DNA of 64,000 nt from Oscheius dolichura (taxonomy: Eukaryota > Nematoda > Chromadorea > Rhabditida > Rhabditidae): assembly GCA_932521035.1 (NCBI GenBank), contig OW051493.1:8122001-8186000 (forward strand), in the 5' to 3' direction. Of this stretch, positions 22,821-31,965 are shown one piece after another. The position numbers and the translations under genes were made by a program. Each line of letters starts with the position of its first letter. Within the stretch, counting starts at the first letter, position 1. The notes below the pieces were generated by a model. It did not search any database and was not told the origin of the DNA. It saw only the letters and a program-made list of their open reading frames with translations.

Positions 22821-24811
22821 TTTTGTTGTATGCGCGAAACTACAAATCGAGCCTGATCGAGATGAAGGAGTTGCTCAACCACCTTTTTTTCCTTTGTAGG
22901 CATCGAAACATGGTCTTCAAGTTTGTTCATTAACCTGATCCAGTCCTTGTTCAAAACGGCGAAAAACATATCTACTAAGTGTAGGCTCTGATAAATGATG
23001 GTAATTGAATAACACTTCTTAAATTACCGTATTATCCAGCATATTCCGCACCTCCTCTCTCTTTTTCTTCTCGTTCTCTGAAATATCAGACTCCTCAAAT
23101 GTCTTCGAATTGTAGTATTTCAAGTAGTGGGCAATAATCTTTATGACCACCGCGCCTTTCCCATGCTCGTTACGTTCTTCTAAAGTTCTTCTCTTCATAG
23201 GAAAACAAAACCTTTCTCGAGATCTTCAAGATGATCCATTAAAAAAAATTGAACCTTATCCTCCAAATAGGCCGATAACATGTTATCCAAGAGTTGCCTG
23301 TGCAGATCGTTATTGGACTTTATGACTTTTCGGGCCCCCAGTTGATCACAACTCGTATATCAAAATCATCTCACAAGGGAACCTTTTCACCTTAGGTTGG
23401 ACTCGTGAGACGAGACCTAGTGCATTCGAAAGAGCGTCAAAAACTATCCCAGGCACCGGGTTCTGTTTTCCCAAAATGACTCGCGTTACGGTGTAGCACG
23501 CCAATTCAGTTTTACATGTTAAATTTGTCAAAACTGGTTTTCGTCCTTGTATCCTTGGAATTGCAGTAGATAGAATGTGAAGCAGTGGCCGAGTGGATAG
23601 TGCACTCGCTTACAAGATATTTGCGTTTTTTCTGGCCGAGTTCGAGTCCCTGTTGGAGCAATCGTCTTTTGCTTCTATATTTTCATGATAATAACGATTT
23701 TTAATGGATAATAGTTGTCAACAGGGTGAGTTTAATTGCTTTGGCACTCCATTTCAAGCACCACAAATGGCCTAGAGCCTATTGGCTTTGGTGTGATTTT
23801 TAGTTTGGAACAGACTTGGCAAAGGGCCACGCTAGACGGGTTCCAAGCGAAAAAGAACGCACACATATCATAACGATGAGAAAAATCATCTTTTACGCAC
23901 ATGGGAACTGTGTCTCTGACTCGCTATTGTCGTTCCTATCAATTAGCCTACCTAATGAAGATAATAAGCATGAGTTGTCTTCATTGTTCAACTTGCATTT
24001 CTGTTCCTCTTTTTTTGAATCCAAAACGACCCATATTGAAGAAGGAATGCGTTATGCCCGAGATGAAATGCTAGCCATTTAGTGATGCTTGGATAGGACT
24101 GCAAACTTACCCTGGGTATCAGTTGACAAGTATTATCCATCAAAAATCGTTTTTATCATGATAGAAGCAAAAGACGATTGCTCCAACAGGGACTCGAACT
24201 CGGCCAGAAAAAACGCAAAAATCTTGTAAGCGAGTGCACTATCCACTCGGCCACTGCTTCACATTCTATCTACTGCAATTCCAAGGATACAAGGACGAAA
24301 ACCAGTTTTGACAAATTTAACATGTAAAACTGAATTGGCGTGCTACACCGTAACGCGAGTCATTTTGGGAAAACAGAACCCGGTGCCTGGGATAGTTTTT
24401 GACGCTCTTTCGAATGCACTAGGTCTCGTCTCACGAGTCCAACCTAAGGTGAAAAGGTTCCCTTGTCAGAACGGAAAAGTTCTTCAGTCGCTGTAGACAA
24501 CTAAGAACTAAATAGCGCGGCAAAGTGGGATCCCACTTAAACCTTTGAGTGGAAACAACAATCACCCGGTGGAACTTACTGATTGCTCCATTTAGTATGA
24601 TCAACTAAGTATTTCTTATAAAGGTCAATGAGTTTCTTCTTAGCGTTATCCTCCTCTATGCTTAGTGTTTCTAAAAGAATATAAACTCCTCACGGGAGGC
24701 CTTACCATTATTTTTTTTATTTTTGAAGTTATCCTTAAATTTCTCAAGGTAACTCAAAAAATTTTCCTCGCTATCCTCCAAAACCTCCATCTCGATGTTT
24801 GTGCTGTTCAT
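22821..24811 (-). CDS. Stranded exons resembling the TRPA-like channel N-terminus
   Basis: Four to five short exons on the minus strand. The first starts with ATG at 24811 (MNSTNIEMEVLEDSEENFLS), then an exon ETLSIEEDNAKKKLIDLYKK ends at a GTAAGT donor near 24578. Across the insertion at 23374-24465 follow exons with NMLSAYLEDKVQFFLMDHLE (about 23290), AVVIKIIAHYLKYYNSKTF (about 23120) and LHLVDMFFAVLNKDWIRLM (about 22960), ending at a donor near 22821. The pattern of an F..YLE segment, a short intron, then an acidic/lysine helix repeats the N-terminal module of channel A (ENTFMNYLEDL, then DIVEEIIKFYEKFVF). They may be displaced 5' exons of channel B, 4.7 kb downstream on the same strand, or a truncated third paralogue. 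No 3' part of such a paralogue was found. Confidence 0.45.
23579..23663 (+). pseudogene. tRNA-like module in left arm
   Basis: A box TGGCCGAGTGG at 23586, B box GTTCGAGTCC at 23640, about 45 bases between, as in a class II or intron-containing tRNA. The stems are imperfect and the ends do not pair. The arms keep the two copies (this and 24177-24260) nearly identical. Confidence 0.5.
24177..24260 (-). pseudogene. tRNA-like module in right arm
   Basis: Reverse-complement copy of 23579-23663, with the same A-box and B-box sequences. The arms face each other, so RNA polymerase III transcription from these boxes would converge on the centre of the element. Confidence 0.5.
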
Positions 24812-24815
24812 TTTT

Positions 24816-25172
24816 TCCAAGTGAGAAATATAATAAATCGAATGTACAGTTGTCGGGCTGCTTGAACTTCGAATGGAATTATGCGAAATGGGAGAATGCC
24901 TCAGTTCAATTAGATATGATCGAAACACCAAAGGAACTGAAATGCTTAATAGAGCTGGACGCAAGATTGATCTTGTACGAATAAATGGGCGTATTATGTC
25001 GGAATCTGATAAGACTTCAATGTGTTGGCGGCGTCGGTGAGACGGCAGAATATTTTGACATTTATCTCATCGCACAGCTCGCCGAGGTTTGAATTGGCGC
25101 CAAAAATGATTGGAAAAGTTGTGCCGATGGTTTTTATCCTCCTGCTTGCTATACCTGACATCAAGTAACATA
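24816..25172. other. Spacer with an isolated minus-strand ORF
   Basis: A minus-strand reading frame (24994-25251) contains RRIKTIGTTFPIIFGANSNL and ends at TAG or TAA near 24994. Its upstream part runs into the palindromic element end at 25173. It could be a 3' exon remnant of an unidentified gene; no partner exons were found. Confidence 0.3.
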
Positions 25173-25493
25173 AAACATGATGTAGTCCATTTCCAAATGA
25201 TATGTAAGTGTTAAAGGTTAATTCCTCGTTGCGGGAGCTTGCTGCGAACAAATGTGGGAGAAACTTTCAATGGCCGCGAGACCATTCATCCGCCCCCGCT
25301 TTTTTTCTTTCATATTTTACTACATTTACATGTTTTCTAAACTGTTTTACAGTAATTTGGGGTCGGCGAAAATGGATAGAAGCTCAAAAAATTGTAAAAA
25401 TGCATAGATTCACTTCTGGAATGCAAATATGAGTAAGCGCGCCCCCATTTTGCTCACACTGCTCACACCATTGGAGCGTGTGATACGGTCCCT

Positions 25494-25787
25494 TTAAAAG
25501 GACAGTCTCGCATAGGTGCGAACGTACCCCATTTGGGGTACGATGAGATGAAGCAGATTTACTGCGATTTTCTAAAAATCATTTTCGCTCGTTTTTTCCA
25601 TAATTTCTTGCATTTCTTTATATCAAAATGATCAGCAGAAGCTAGCGAATCATATGCTTCAAAGAATAAAATGCGAAAAAACAAAATGATGAGTTTTCAA
25701 TACAATTCAAATTGCCAAAAGAGGCGCCAAAGGCAAATTCTACAGTAATTCGTGCCCAACCAAGCTAGTGCGAGACTGTCCCTTTAA
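25494..25787. mobile_element. MITE of the TTAAAGG-ACAGTC family
   Basis: 294 bp bounded by TTAAAAGGACAGTCTCGCA and its complement TGCGAGACTGTCCCTTTAA. Related ends occur at 8064, 37928 and, singly, near 25482, 31614 and 49212. Non-coding. Confidence 0.7.
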
Positions 25788-27779
25788 AGGCGATTTTAGT
25801 TTGTTTTTGTGTTCAATTGTGCCCACTAGTAGAAATACATATTTTTTAAACATTTTATTGTGTTTTCAGCGTAATAACAAATTGTTAATGTGAATTATCT
25901 TCGTCTCAAATATTTTCTTCTTCCTCTTCTTCTGCGATAGAAGGAAGAACAGCTGCCTTCTCCACCACTTGATCGTTTTCTATGTCTTCCTCGTCGATTG
26001 CTTCGTCTTCCATTTCTTCGTCTTCTTCCAGCTCTACTTCAAGACAGGCTGATGGCGACTGCTGTGTCGGAATTCCGAGAAGATTCCGAAGGATCAATAA
26101 TTGTGTTACTGGAGGCAGTGAATCCAACAGAACTAACCCAAAGTTTACGAGACTCTGATGTACGGATAGCGCCACTAGTGGCTCATGGATCGATGTTACG
26201 GCAGCTTACAAGCGATCCTAGCAAATGTGAGTTATTTCTATGTTCGCCCACTGTGTGTCTTTAGCCGTGGCAGAGCTGCAGAAAATTGGTGATGCTGTAA
26301 AAACTCACAAAAAGGTGAGAAGGACTCTATCAAGGGCAGCAAATTTTAAGAAAAACAAGACAACAACGATGAGCTTTATAGCTGCAAGTTCAACTGAACT
26401 CCAAGTCCTGTCATAATTTCAGCCACAACTTCAAGTAAGTTATCTTCCTATCGATCCGCAAGAAAAATTTGTGCAAATTCATACAGAGGAGGATTTAATC
26501 ATTTGTTTTACCAAACCCCTCATTGAATTGATGGTAAAGAAAGGTATTGTTCTATCCTTGCTTCCATTTAAAATTCCAGGACTAACTCACATAGTTTCCG
26601 ACGGCTGTTACCGAATACAGCCACAAGACGCCGGCGATCAAGGCCAAATGTACACAATCCATGGGATAACAAAGGATGGCCATGCCGTACCTCTACTGCA
26701 CAGTTATATGAAGGATGCCAAGAAATCCTACACATATATTTTCGAGGTACTTCAAAAAGTGTTGACGGACTACGAATGTGAAGTTGAAAAACTCACATTT
26801 GTAGTGGATTTTGAACGTGAAACTATTGGAGCCATTCGAAATGTAAGCATCTTCAATACATTGAAAATCCAAAATTACAGGTTTACGGGGAAGAAACAAA
26901 TGTACAGGGGTGTAGCTTCCACTTTGCAATGGCAATTAACCGGAAGATGTCGGCCGAAGGTCTCACACCTTACCTCCATAAGTATAAAGAAGTCCGACAA
27001 TGGAGAGATAGACTGCAAGCCCTTGTCTTTCTGCCGCTTGTTTGTATAGTTCTTTTCAGTTTATGGAAATAATTTAGGATCTCATCGACAAAAGCGGAGT
27101 ACTGGCCAATCCAGTAGGAAGGAAACACCCGGCGAGAGTTCCATGTGGCAAAGTCTTGGAATATTTTGAGAGCACATGGCGTAACCCCCCTTTTGAAGAT
27201 ATATGGAACAAATTCGGACAAAATGAGCAGAGGACAAGCAACAGTGCTGAATCTTTCCACAGGTATTTCATATTTCCTTAATATTTAACCAGAAATTTCA
27301 GTGTTTTATACTCTTCTCAATGGAGTTAAACACCCGTCATTGGCTGACTCCCTAAGGATTCTCAATACAATCCAACTGCAAAATTTTTTTCGAGCTCCGG
27401 AACTCAGTTGGTGCCGAGCTACGACCAGAAGATGAAGCATGGCGCAGTACAGTGGCCGTGCTTCATCTTCTCAATTCAAAGCTCACATGGATTCATGTGG
27501 AGGAAACGTAACTCAACGAGATATTCTGTGATATCCGGATGTCCGTATTTGTAACAAGAAAACAACGATAGCCAGTGGTATATAAACATTAACCACTGCA
27601 AAATACACAAATAAATAAAGATTTCTACAGAAAACGCGTTTAAATCTATTGAAAATGAAATAAAAATGTACGTTAACAACATGTTATTACGCTGAAAACA
27701 CAATAAAATGTTTAAAAAATATGTATTTCTACTAGTGGGCACAATTGAACACAAAAACAAACTAAAATCGCCTTTAAAA
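25782..27779 (+). mobile_element. Mutator-like (MULE) DNA transposon
   Basis: About 2.0 kb bounded by ~100-bp inverted repeats (starting TTTAAAGGCGATTTTAGTTT; complement ends at about 27779) around a MULE-type transposase gene. The arms include ATACATATTTTTTAAACATT. The first eight bases, TTTAAAGG, are shared with the neighbouring MITE family. No clear 9-bp target duplication could be assigned because the left end overlaps another element. Confidence 0.75.
26052..27509 (+). CDS. MULE transposase (probably decayed)
   Basis: Proposed start ATG 26052 (MATAVSEFREDSEGS) with introns near 26226-26263, 26840-26880 and 27048-27076. The catalytic-domain pattern is clear: HIVSDGCYRIQP (first Asp region), QMYTIHGITKDGHAVPLLHS, KKSYTYIFEVLQKVL, FVVDFERETIGAIRN (second Asp), then after a short intron CSFHFAMAINRKM (the C-x-x-H zinc-like motif of MULE transposases), then YFESTWRN and NSAESFH near the C-terminus. 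Oddities: an in-frame stop near 26415 unless an 18-bp segment is removed, and a likely frameshift after 27262. It probably once moved this element and related MITEs by cut-and-paste; current activity is doubtful. Confidence 0.7.
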
Positions 27780-27919
27780 ATTAAGAAAACACAAAATAAC
27801 ATCATAAGAGGTGCGAGACCATTCATCCGGGTTCATAACGTGGAAAAAAAAAGATTCCCGGTAACAAAATTCAATATAATTGAAATCCCTCCTTACATAT
27901 CATTTGGAAATGGACTATA

Positions 27920-28258
27920 AAGTATCCATGAATATTGTTTCTGCTGCACAAAAAAATGGATGTTCCTGTGTCTATTTCAAGCAGGCAACAAATTTAAAAA
28001 TAGACGGGACAGAACAGTATGGGCTGTTGTTATCAAAATAATACTGAAGGAAAAAAAGAGAAGGTTGATTAAAGTGGAAAGAGAGGACTTTGTCCTGCTT
28101 TTTCTTGTATATAAAAATGTGCTGTTTGCTGGGACGCACAGCTTCTTATCTAGTTCTCTCCATTTCCACTCTTATCATCCTTTCCACCCCTCCGGGGACA
28201 CGTCTACAAGCGCTGTTTGCTCGCGACAAGCTTTATTTTTATCACATCGATCACTATA
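27920..28258. other. Upstream region of pseudokinase 2
   Basis: No gene recognised. It differs from the region upstream of pseudokinase 1, so the two copies probably have different promoters. Confidence 0.4.
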
Positions 28259-29679
28259 ATGAATCAAGGTATATGCCCTTTATAAAAACAGGATTTCACT
28301 TTTAGGTTGCCCAATTTTCTCGAGAGACAACATAGAAGAATCTGTTAACGGCTCCGGTCGTTTTCAAATCACCACAAAGCGTGGAATTTTTCCGCAATTG
28401 AATGGGTTTGTTACTTTCTTCATTTTTAGAAGAATTCTTTTTTAGAGTATTCCGTGTTCTTCACTTGAATCGGTTGACCAGAGCCCAAATGGGAGAGGAG
28501 GACCAGGGAAAAGATGCCGCCATGTTCGAGCAGCAGATGAGCCATGCAAGAATAGTTCGAAGGATACCCTCCCTTATGAATTCAGTATGGAAGGTACGGT
28601 ATTTTTTCTATTCTAAATTACGAACACAAAAGCAAAACTTTTAGAACCCGCATTCAAATGTTATGGAAATACACGGCTTCCTTCGTGCCAATACCGCGGA
28701 CAAGTGAGTCGTTTATTCCGAAATCGTTTTATTTATTTTTTTCGTAAATGATTCCTTATCAATTTCAAAGATATCTCTGTTTTTAGCCAGTTTATTAAAG
28801 TTCTGCTCGGTGTGATTTATACCAATTTATTTCAGGAAAGTTCTATTCCTCGATGAATATAAAACGAAGCCTATGCTAGATGTCACCCATGCCATTTATG
28901 AGGACTGCCCGTATGATCTAAAAGAGTGTAAGATTTCAAAATTGGAGCCCATTTTAAATTTATTTAGATATAGAAACAAAAGATGTAAATCAGCAAACAA
29001 TGCTTCAGTGGGCCTTCGAACTGATCTCGGCTATTGATCATCTCCATAATTCTGTGGGAGTAATGCACCGGCGAATCAACCCCGAGACGTAGGAAATTTC
29101 ACTGGGTCTCGTCAAGAAGAATGTTTAGAGTCTATATTTTTGAAGAGGACGATGGGAAGACGACTCTTAAATTAGGAGATATACTTTTCGCAAGGAAACC
29201 CTCTTCCTCGGACGTGACGGCTGAGTAAAAATTGAATCTTTCTTTCTTTTTAAATGTCGTTTATAGAAGGAATGTCCCGATAGCCTACGCTGCACCGGAA
29301 ACTTTCAGCGGCCCATCCAGCCGATCAGCCAATTACGGCCTCCCTGCCGATATCTGGAGCTATGGAATGGTTCTTTATTTCATCACCCATCGAAAGTTGT
29401 TCCTATTCTTTTCTCATTTATTCAAACTTATTTAGAGACCCGTATCCCAGAGATGTTACAAGACATGGAGGGATATTTCTACGGTGTCACATATTGACCG
29501 AGGCGAGGTGAGTATTATGACAAATGAAAGACAAGGAAATCAGGCCGGCACTGAATCAAGGTCTCGACGAGACGCTGAAGGAAATTATCACAAACTGCTG
29601 GAATTTTGAGAGTTCCGAGCGATTCACAGCTGCTCAAATCAAGAAGATGTTGGCCCCCAAAATCTATGGTCAAAATTAA
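28259..29679 (+). CDS. Pseudokinase-domain protein, copy 2
   Basis: Paralogue of 5437-6862 with the same exon layout. The start ATG at 28259 (MNQ) lies in a first exon unlike copy 1, so the duplication begins about at the second exon. It keeps VNGSGRFQI, AYAAPE, ADIWSYGMVLYFI and EIITNCWNFESSERFTA, and the same losses (HRR for HRD, GDILF for DFG). Differences include a 9-bp deletion near 28975 and a longer C-terminus (KKMLAPKIYGQN). Reading frames stay open, which argues that both copies are or recently were under selection as proteins. The next elements downstream are the duplicated palindromic MITE and an LTR-retrotransposon remnant. Confidence 0.7.
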
Positions 29680-30228
29680 TCAAAATAAATATAGTCCATT
29701 TCCAACGGATATTCCGCGGATTCAAATTTGGCGGCGCGTCTCCGCTATGAGACCATGTTCGAAAGCTTCCTGGTCCCGTAGCGGAGAGGTTTTTCCGAGG
29801 AATATCCGTTGGAAATGGACTATATACGACAAATTCATAAAAGTTTGGGGGGCTTTCCGCGTGCCAGCGAGAGAGATCCAAGTTCTTCTCTTTCGTAGAA
29901 ATACTCCTATCTTGTGTGTCCTCATTGTAACAGTACAAATCTGTCGCTCTCTGTAAATTTAAAGCATCACGATCATGAATCACAGGCGGGGAGAGAGCTT
30001 TCCCAAGCTGACGAGGTTGTTTACGAGCTGCTGACCCATTCCTGTCATCGTTCCGCGTCCACCCAATGCTTTGCTTCCAAAATAGAGCCATCAATAAATC
30101 AAATAACAGCATCCTTACCGAGTAGATCGTCTACAAATAAATGACTCTCTTTCAAGCCTTTCACTTATTTCCAGTGAGCAAGAAGAGTCACAACCCCCCG
30201 AAAAGTCGTCCCTCACAGATCAGCGCAA
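28280..30228. repeat. Segmental duplication, copy 2 (partner 5450-7408)
   Basis: Same-orientation match to 5450-7408 including introns, 3' flank and palindromic element. It ends at about 30228, exactly where retrotransposon-derived sequence begins, so a transposon may mark the duplication breakpoint. Confidence 0.85.
29691..29823. mobile_element. TAGTCCATTTCCAA-family palindromic element, copy 2
   Basis: Duplicate of 6874-7006 carried along with the segmental duplication; ATAGTCC at the left and GGACTAT at the right. Confidence 0.75.
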
Positions 30229-31549
30229 ATCTGTCAAGGAGATAAGTCTCAAAAGCTCCATGAAGAGTGACGAACAGGTAGACTGCATGAAAACCATGCG
30301 CGAATTATCCCAGCTCAAATTGAACAACAACAATTTGACCTTATACTGTGATAGGCTTGAAACCTAACGAAACAAGCACACCCATCGCTACCAAACACAG
30401 AACTTGGCTTTATACGAGCAACCCACTTGTATAATCAAATCCTCATGTGGCCAAGATCGAAGGAAGCTCTAAATATTCTAGAAGAAAGCAATAGAGAAGC
30501 AGTATATGGAGACCTGAAAAAGCTCGTATTCAAATGGGATAGGAATAGATTGAACCAATTGGCTTTCACAGGATCAACGGATAACAAACCAAGATGCAAT
30601 GGAAAACCAAACAAAATAATACGATAACGCCAGGGAATAATACGATAACGCCAGTACAAAACCAGAGTTATTTCTCAAATCCGAATAGAGTTGTATGGAA
30701 CCAACCGAAGAATAATTCCAACCCTCAGGAACAAAGAGTTAATCATAACTCTAATAACTTCGCACAACAAAAAGGAGTTGGAAGCATAGAAGAAACTAAA
30801 AAGATTAGCACAATAGCAGAATTAGCACGTAGTCTAGGTCTAGAAGAGGAAAATAAAGACCCAATTCAAGAATTCACGCATAGTATGTCAGGAAGTTATC
30901 TCAATCCAGAAGTGAATGTCATATCACAGGACAACCTGGAATATTTTGGAGCTAGAATTACTATAGGAGTTGAAGTAGCAAAGTTCAGATGCAGAAGTCT
31001 TGTAGACAGTGGTGCTCAACCATCAGTAATGTCGGTGCAAACGTTCAAGAGCATCGTCAACGGACGAGTCCAAAAGACCACATCCAACTCTTAGAACCAC
31101 AGGCTACATCATCAATTAGTGACGCTTCAGGAAGAGCTATGGAAATGAAAGAACAAGTAGCAGTTTAATTGTTAAACACGGAAAGAGAAGGAACTGCAGT
31201 ATTTCACCTTGTCAAAGACCTACTTAAAGAGGTACAAAACGAAATAATCTTGGGAACAAATGCTTTCGAAGCATTAGGAATTGAACTGTCCTTCAAGTCC
31301 ACTAACGGGCTCATTAGCACATCTTCTGCAAACACCGTCACTGAAGGTAGAAAACAAATTTGCAAAATAAGTTCACAGGTTGATCCAAAACCTTACAACG
31401 GAGTTTCCAGAAAGCCTGCACAGTCTTCTAATAACAAGAAACAAGGCAAAGACAAGTACAAGAACGACAAAAAAAAGGCGACGAAATCTGTGCTTGGACA
31501 TAAAGATTTGGTTGGAGAGCAGAGCAAACCAAATGGTTTGAAACTTTGA
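30229..31549 (+). pseudogene. LTR-retrotransposon remnant (gag and aspartic protease part)
   Basis: Broken plus-strand frames. 30229-30620 is gag-like but has several stops. 30594-31094 is Asn/Gln-rich and ends in a retropepsin-like active site LVDSGAQPSVMS. After a stop near 31093, 31169-31549 carries NEIILGTNAFEALGIELS, the typical second hydrophobic-hydrophobic-Gly segment of such proteases, then a Lys-rich tail. No reverse transcriptase, integrase or intact LTR was found. It is a truncated, inactive fragment of a Gypsy- or Bel/Pao-like element. Confidence 0.65.
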
Positions 31550-31613
31550 AGTTAACTGAGTGCCCGCAATCTGGCGAAAAACGGGTGGACTTATACTTTC
31601 TTGACGCACTGTA

Positions 31614-31965
31614 TTTTAAAGGGACCCTCCGGAAACAAAATCGCCGCGCTACATCTTACGGGCGATGCCGAGATCTTACGGGCGCGGCGGCAGAAAAATA
31701 TCAACCTTGATTTCATGCTCATGCTCATGCACATAAAAATAAACATGAGAAAACCCTCTCCAAAGTTGTACCAGGCTAAAACCCTCTCCAAAGTAGAACC
31801 ATGAGAAACCCAGAGCACGCGAGCTATGCAAAACAAGGGAACACGGTTGCTGATATTACTGAAATAGGAAGAGAAAACAGCAATGAGTCCCATGGAAAAC
31901 TTTATTGAGAATCTCAGACAAGTTTCGCCGATATATTGTGTTGGTCTTCATAATCTGCCATTCGT
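31614..31965. other. Repeat scraps 3' of the receptor gene
   Basis: Starts with a single TTTTAAAGGGACC end of the MITE family, then the AACCCTCTCCAAAGT repeat shared with position 1. A minus-strand AATAAA (TTTATT near 31901) is a suitable poly(A) signal for the receptor gene ending at 31966. Confidence 0.5.

Larger units (their letters stand above)
23374..24465. mobile_element. Fold-back element with a tRNA-like module in both arms
   Basis: Arms of about 350 bp (23374-23724 and 24118-24465) are almost perfect reverse complements, starting CAAGGGAACCTTTTCACCTT. Each arm contains the same tRNA-like sequence. The centre (~390 bp) has no recognised gene. The element lies between exons of the channel-like gene on the minus strand. 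Confidence 0.8.
25173..27918. mobile_element. Nested transposon cluster bounded by TAGTCCATTTCCAA ends
   Basis: TAGTCCATTTCCAAATGATA at 25173 and its complement ending at 27918 form an outer inverted repeat of the same family as 6874-7006. GCGAGACCATTCATCCG appears inside both flanks (near 25275 and 27813). Within lie the MITE at 25494-25787 and the MULE at 25782-27779, giving a three-level nest. Confidence 0.6.

Noticed and set aside
23579-23663. Functional tRNA gene
   Set aside because: A and B boxes are present but acceptor and anticodon stems do not fold; it is a repeat-borne tRNA relic.
25906-26175. Acidic minus-strand ORF inside the MULE
   Set aside because: It has no ATG start (begins GTG) and overlaps the transposase first exon; a second MULE gene is possible but unsupported.
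30594-31549. Intact retroelement
   Set aside because: Stops interrupt the frames, and reverse transcriptase, integrase and LTRs were not found.
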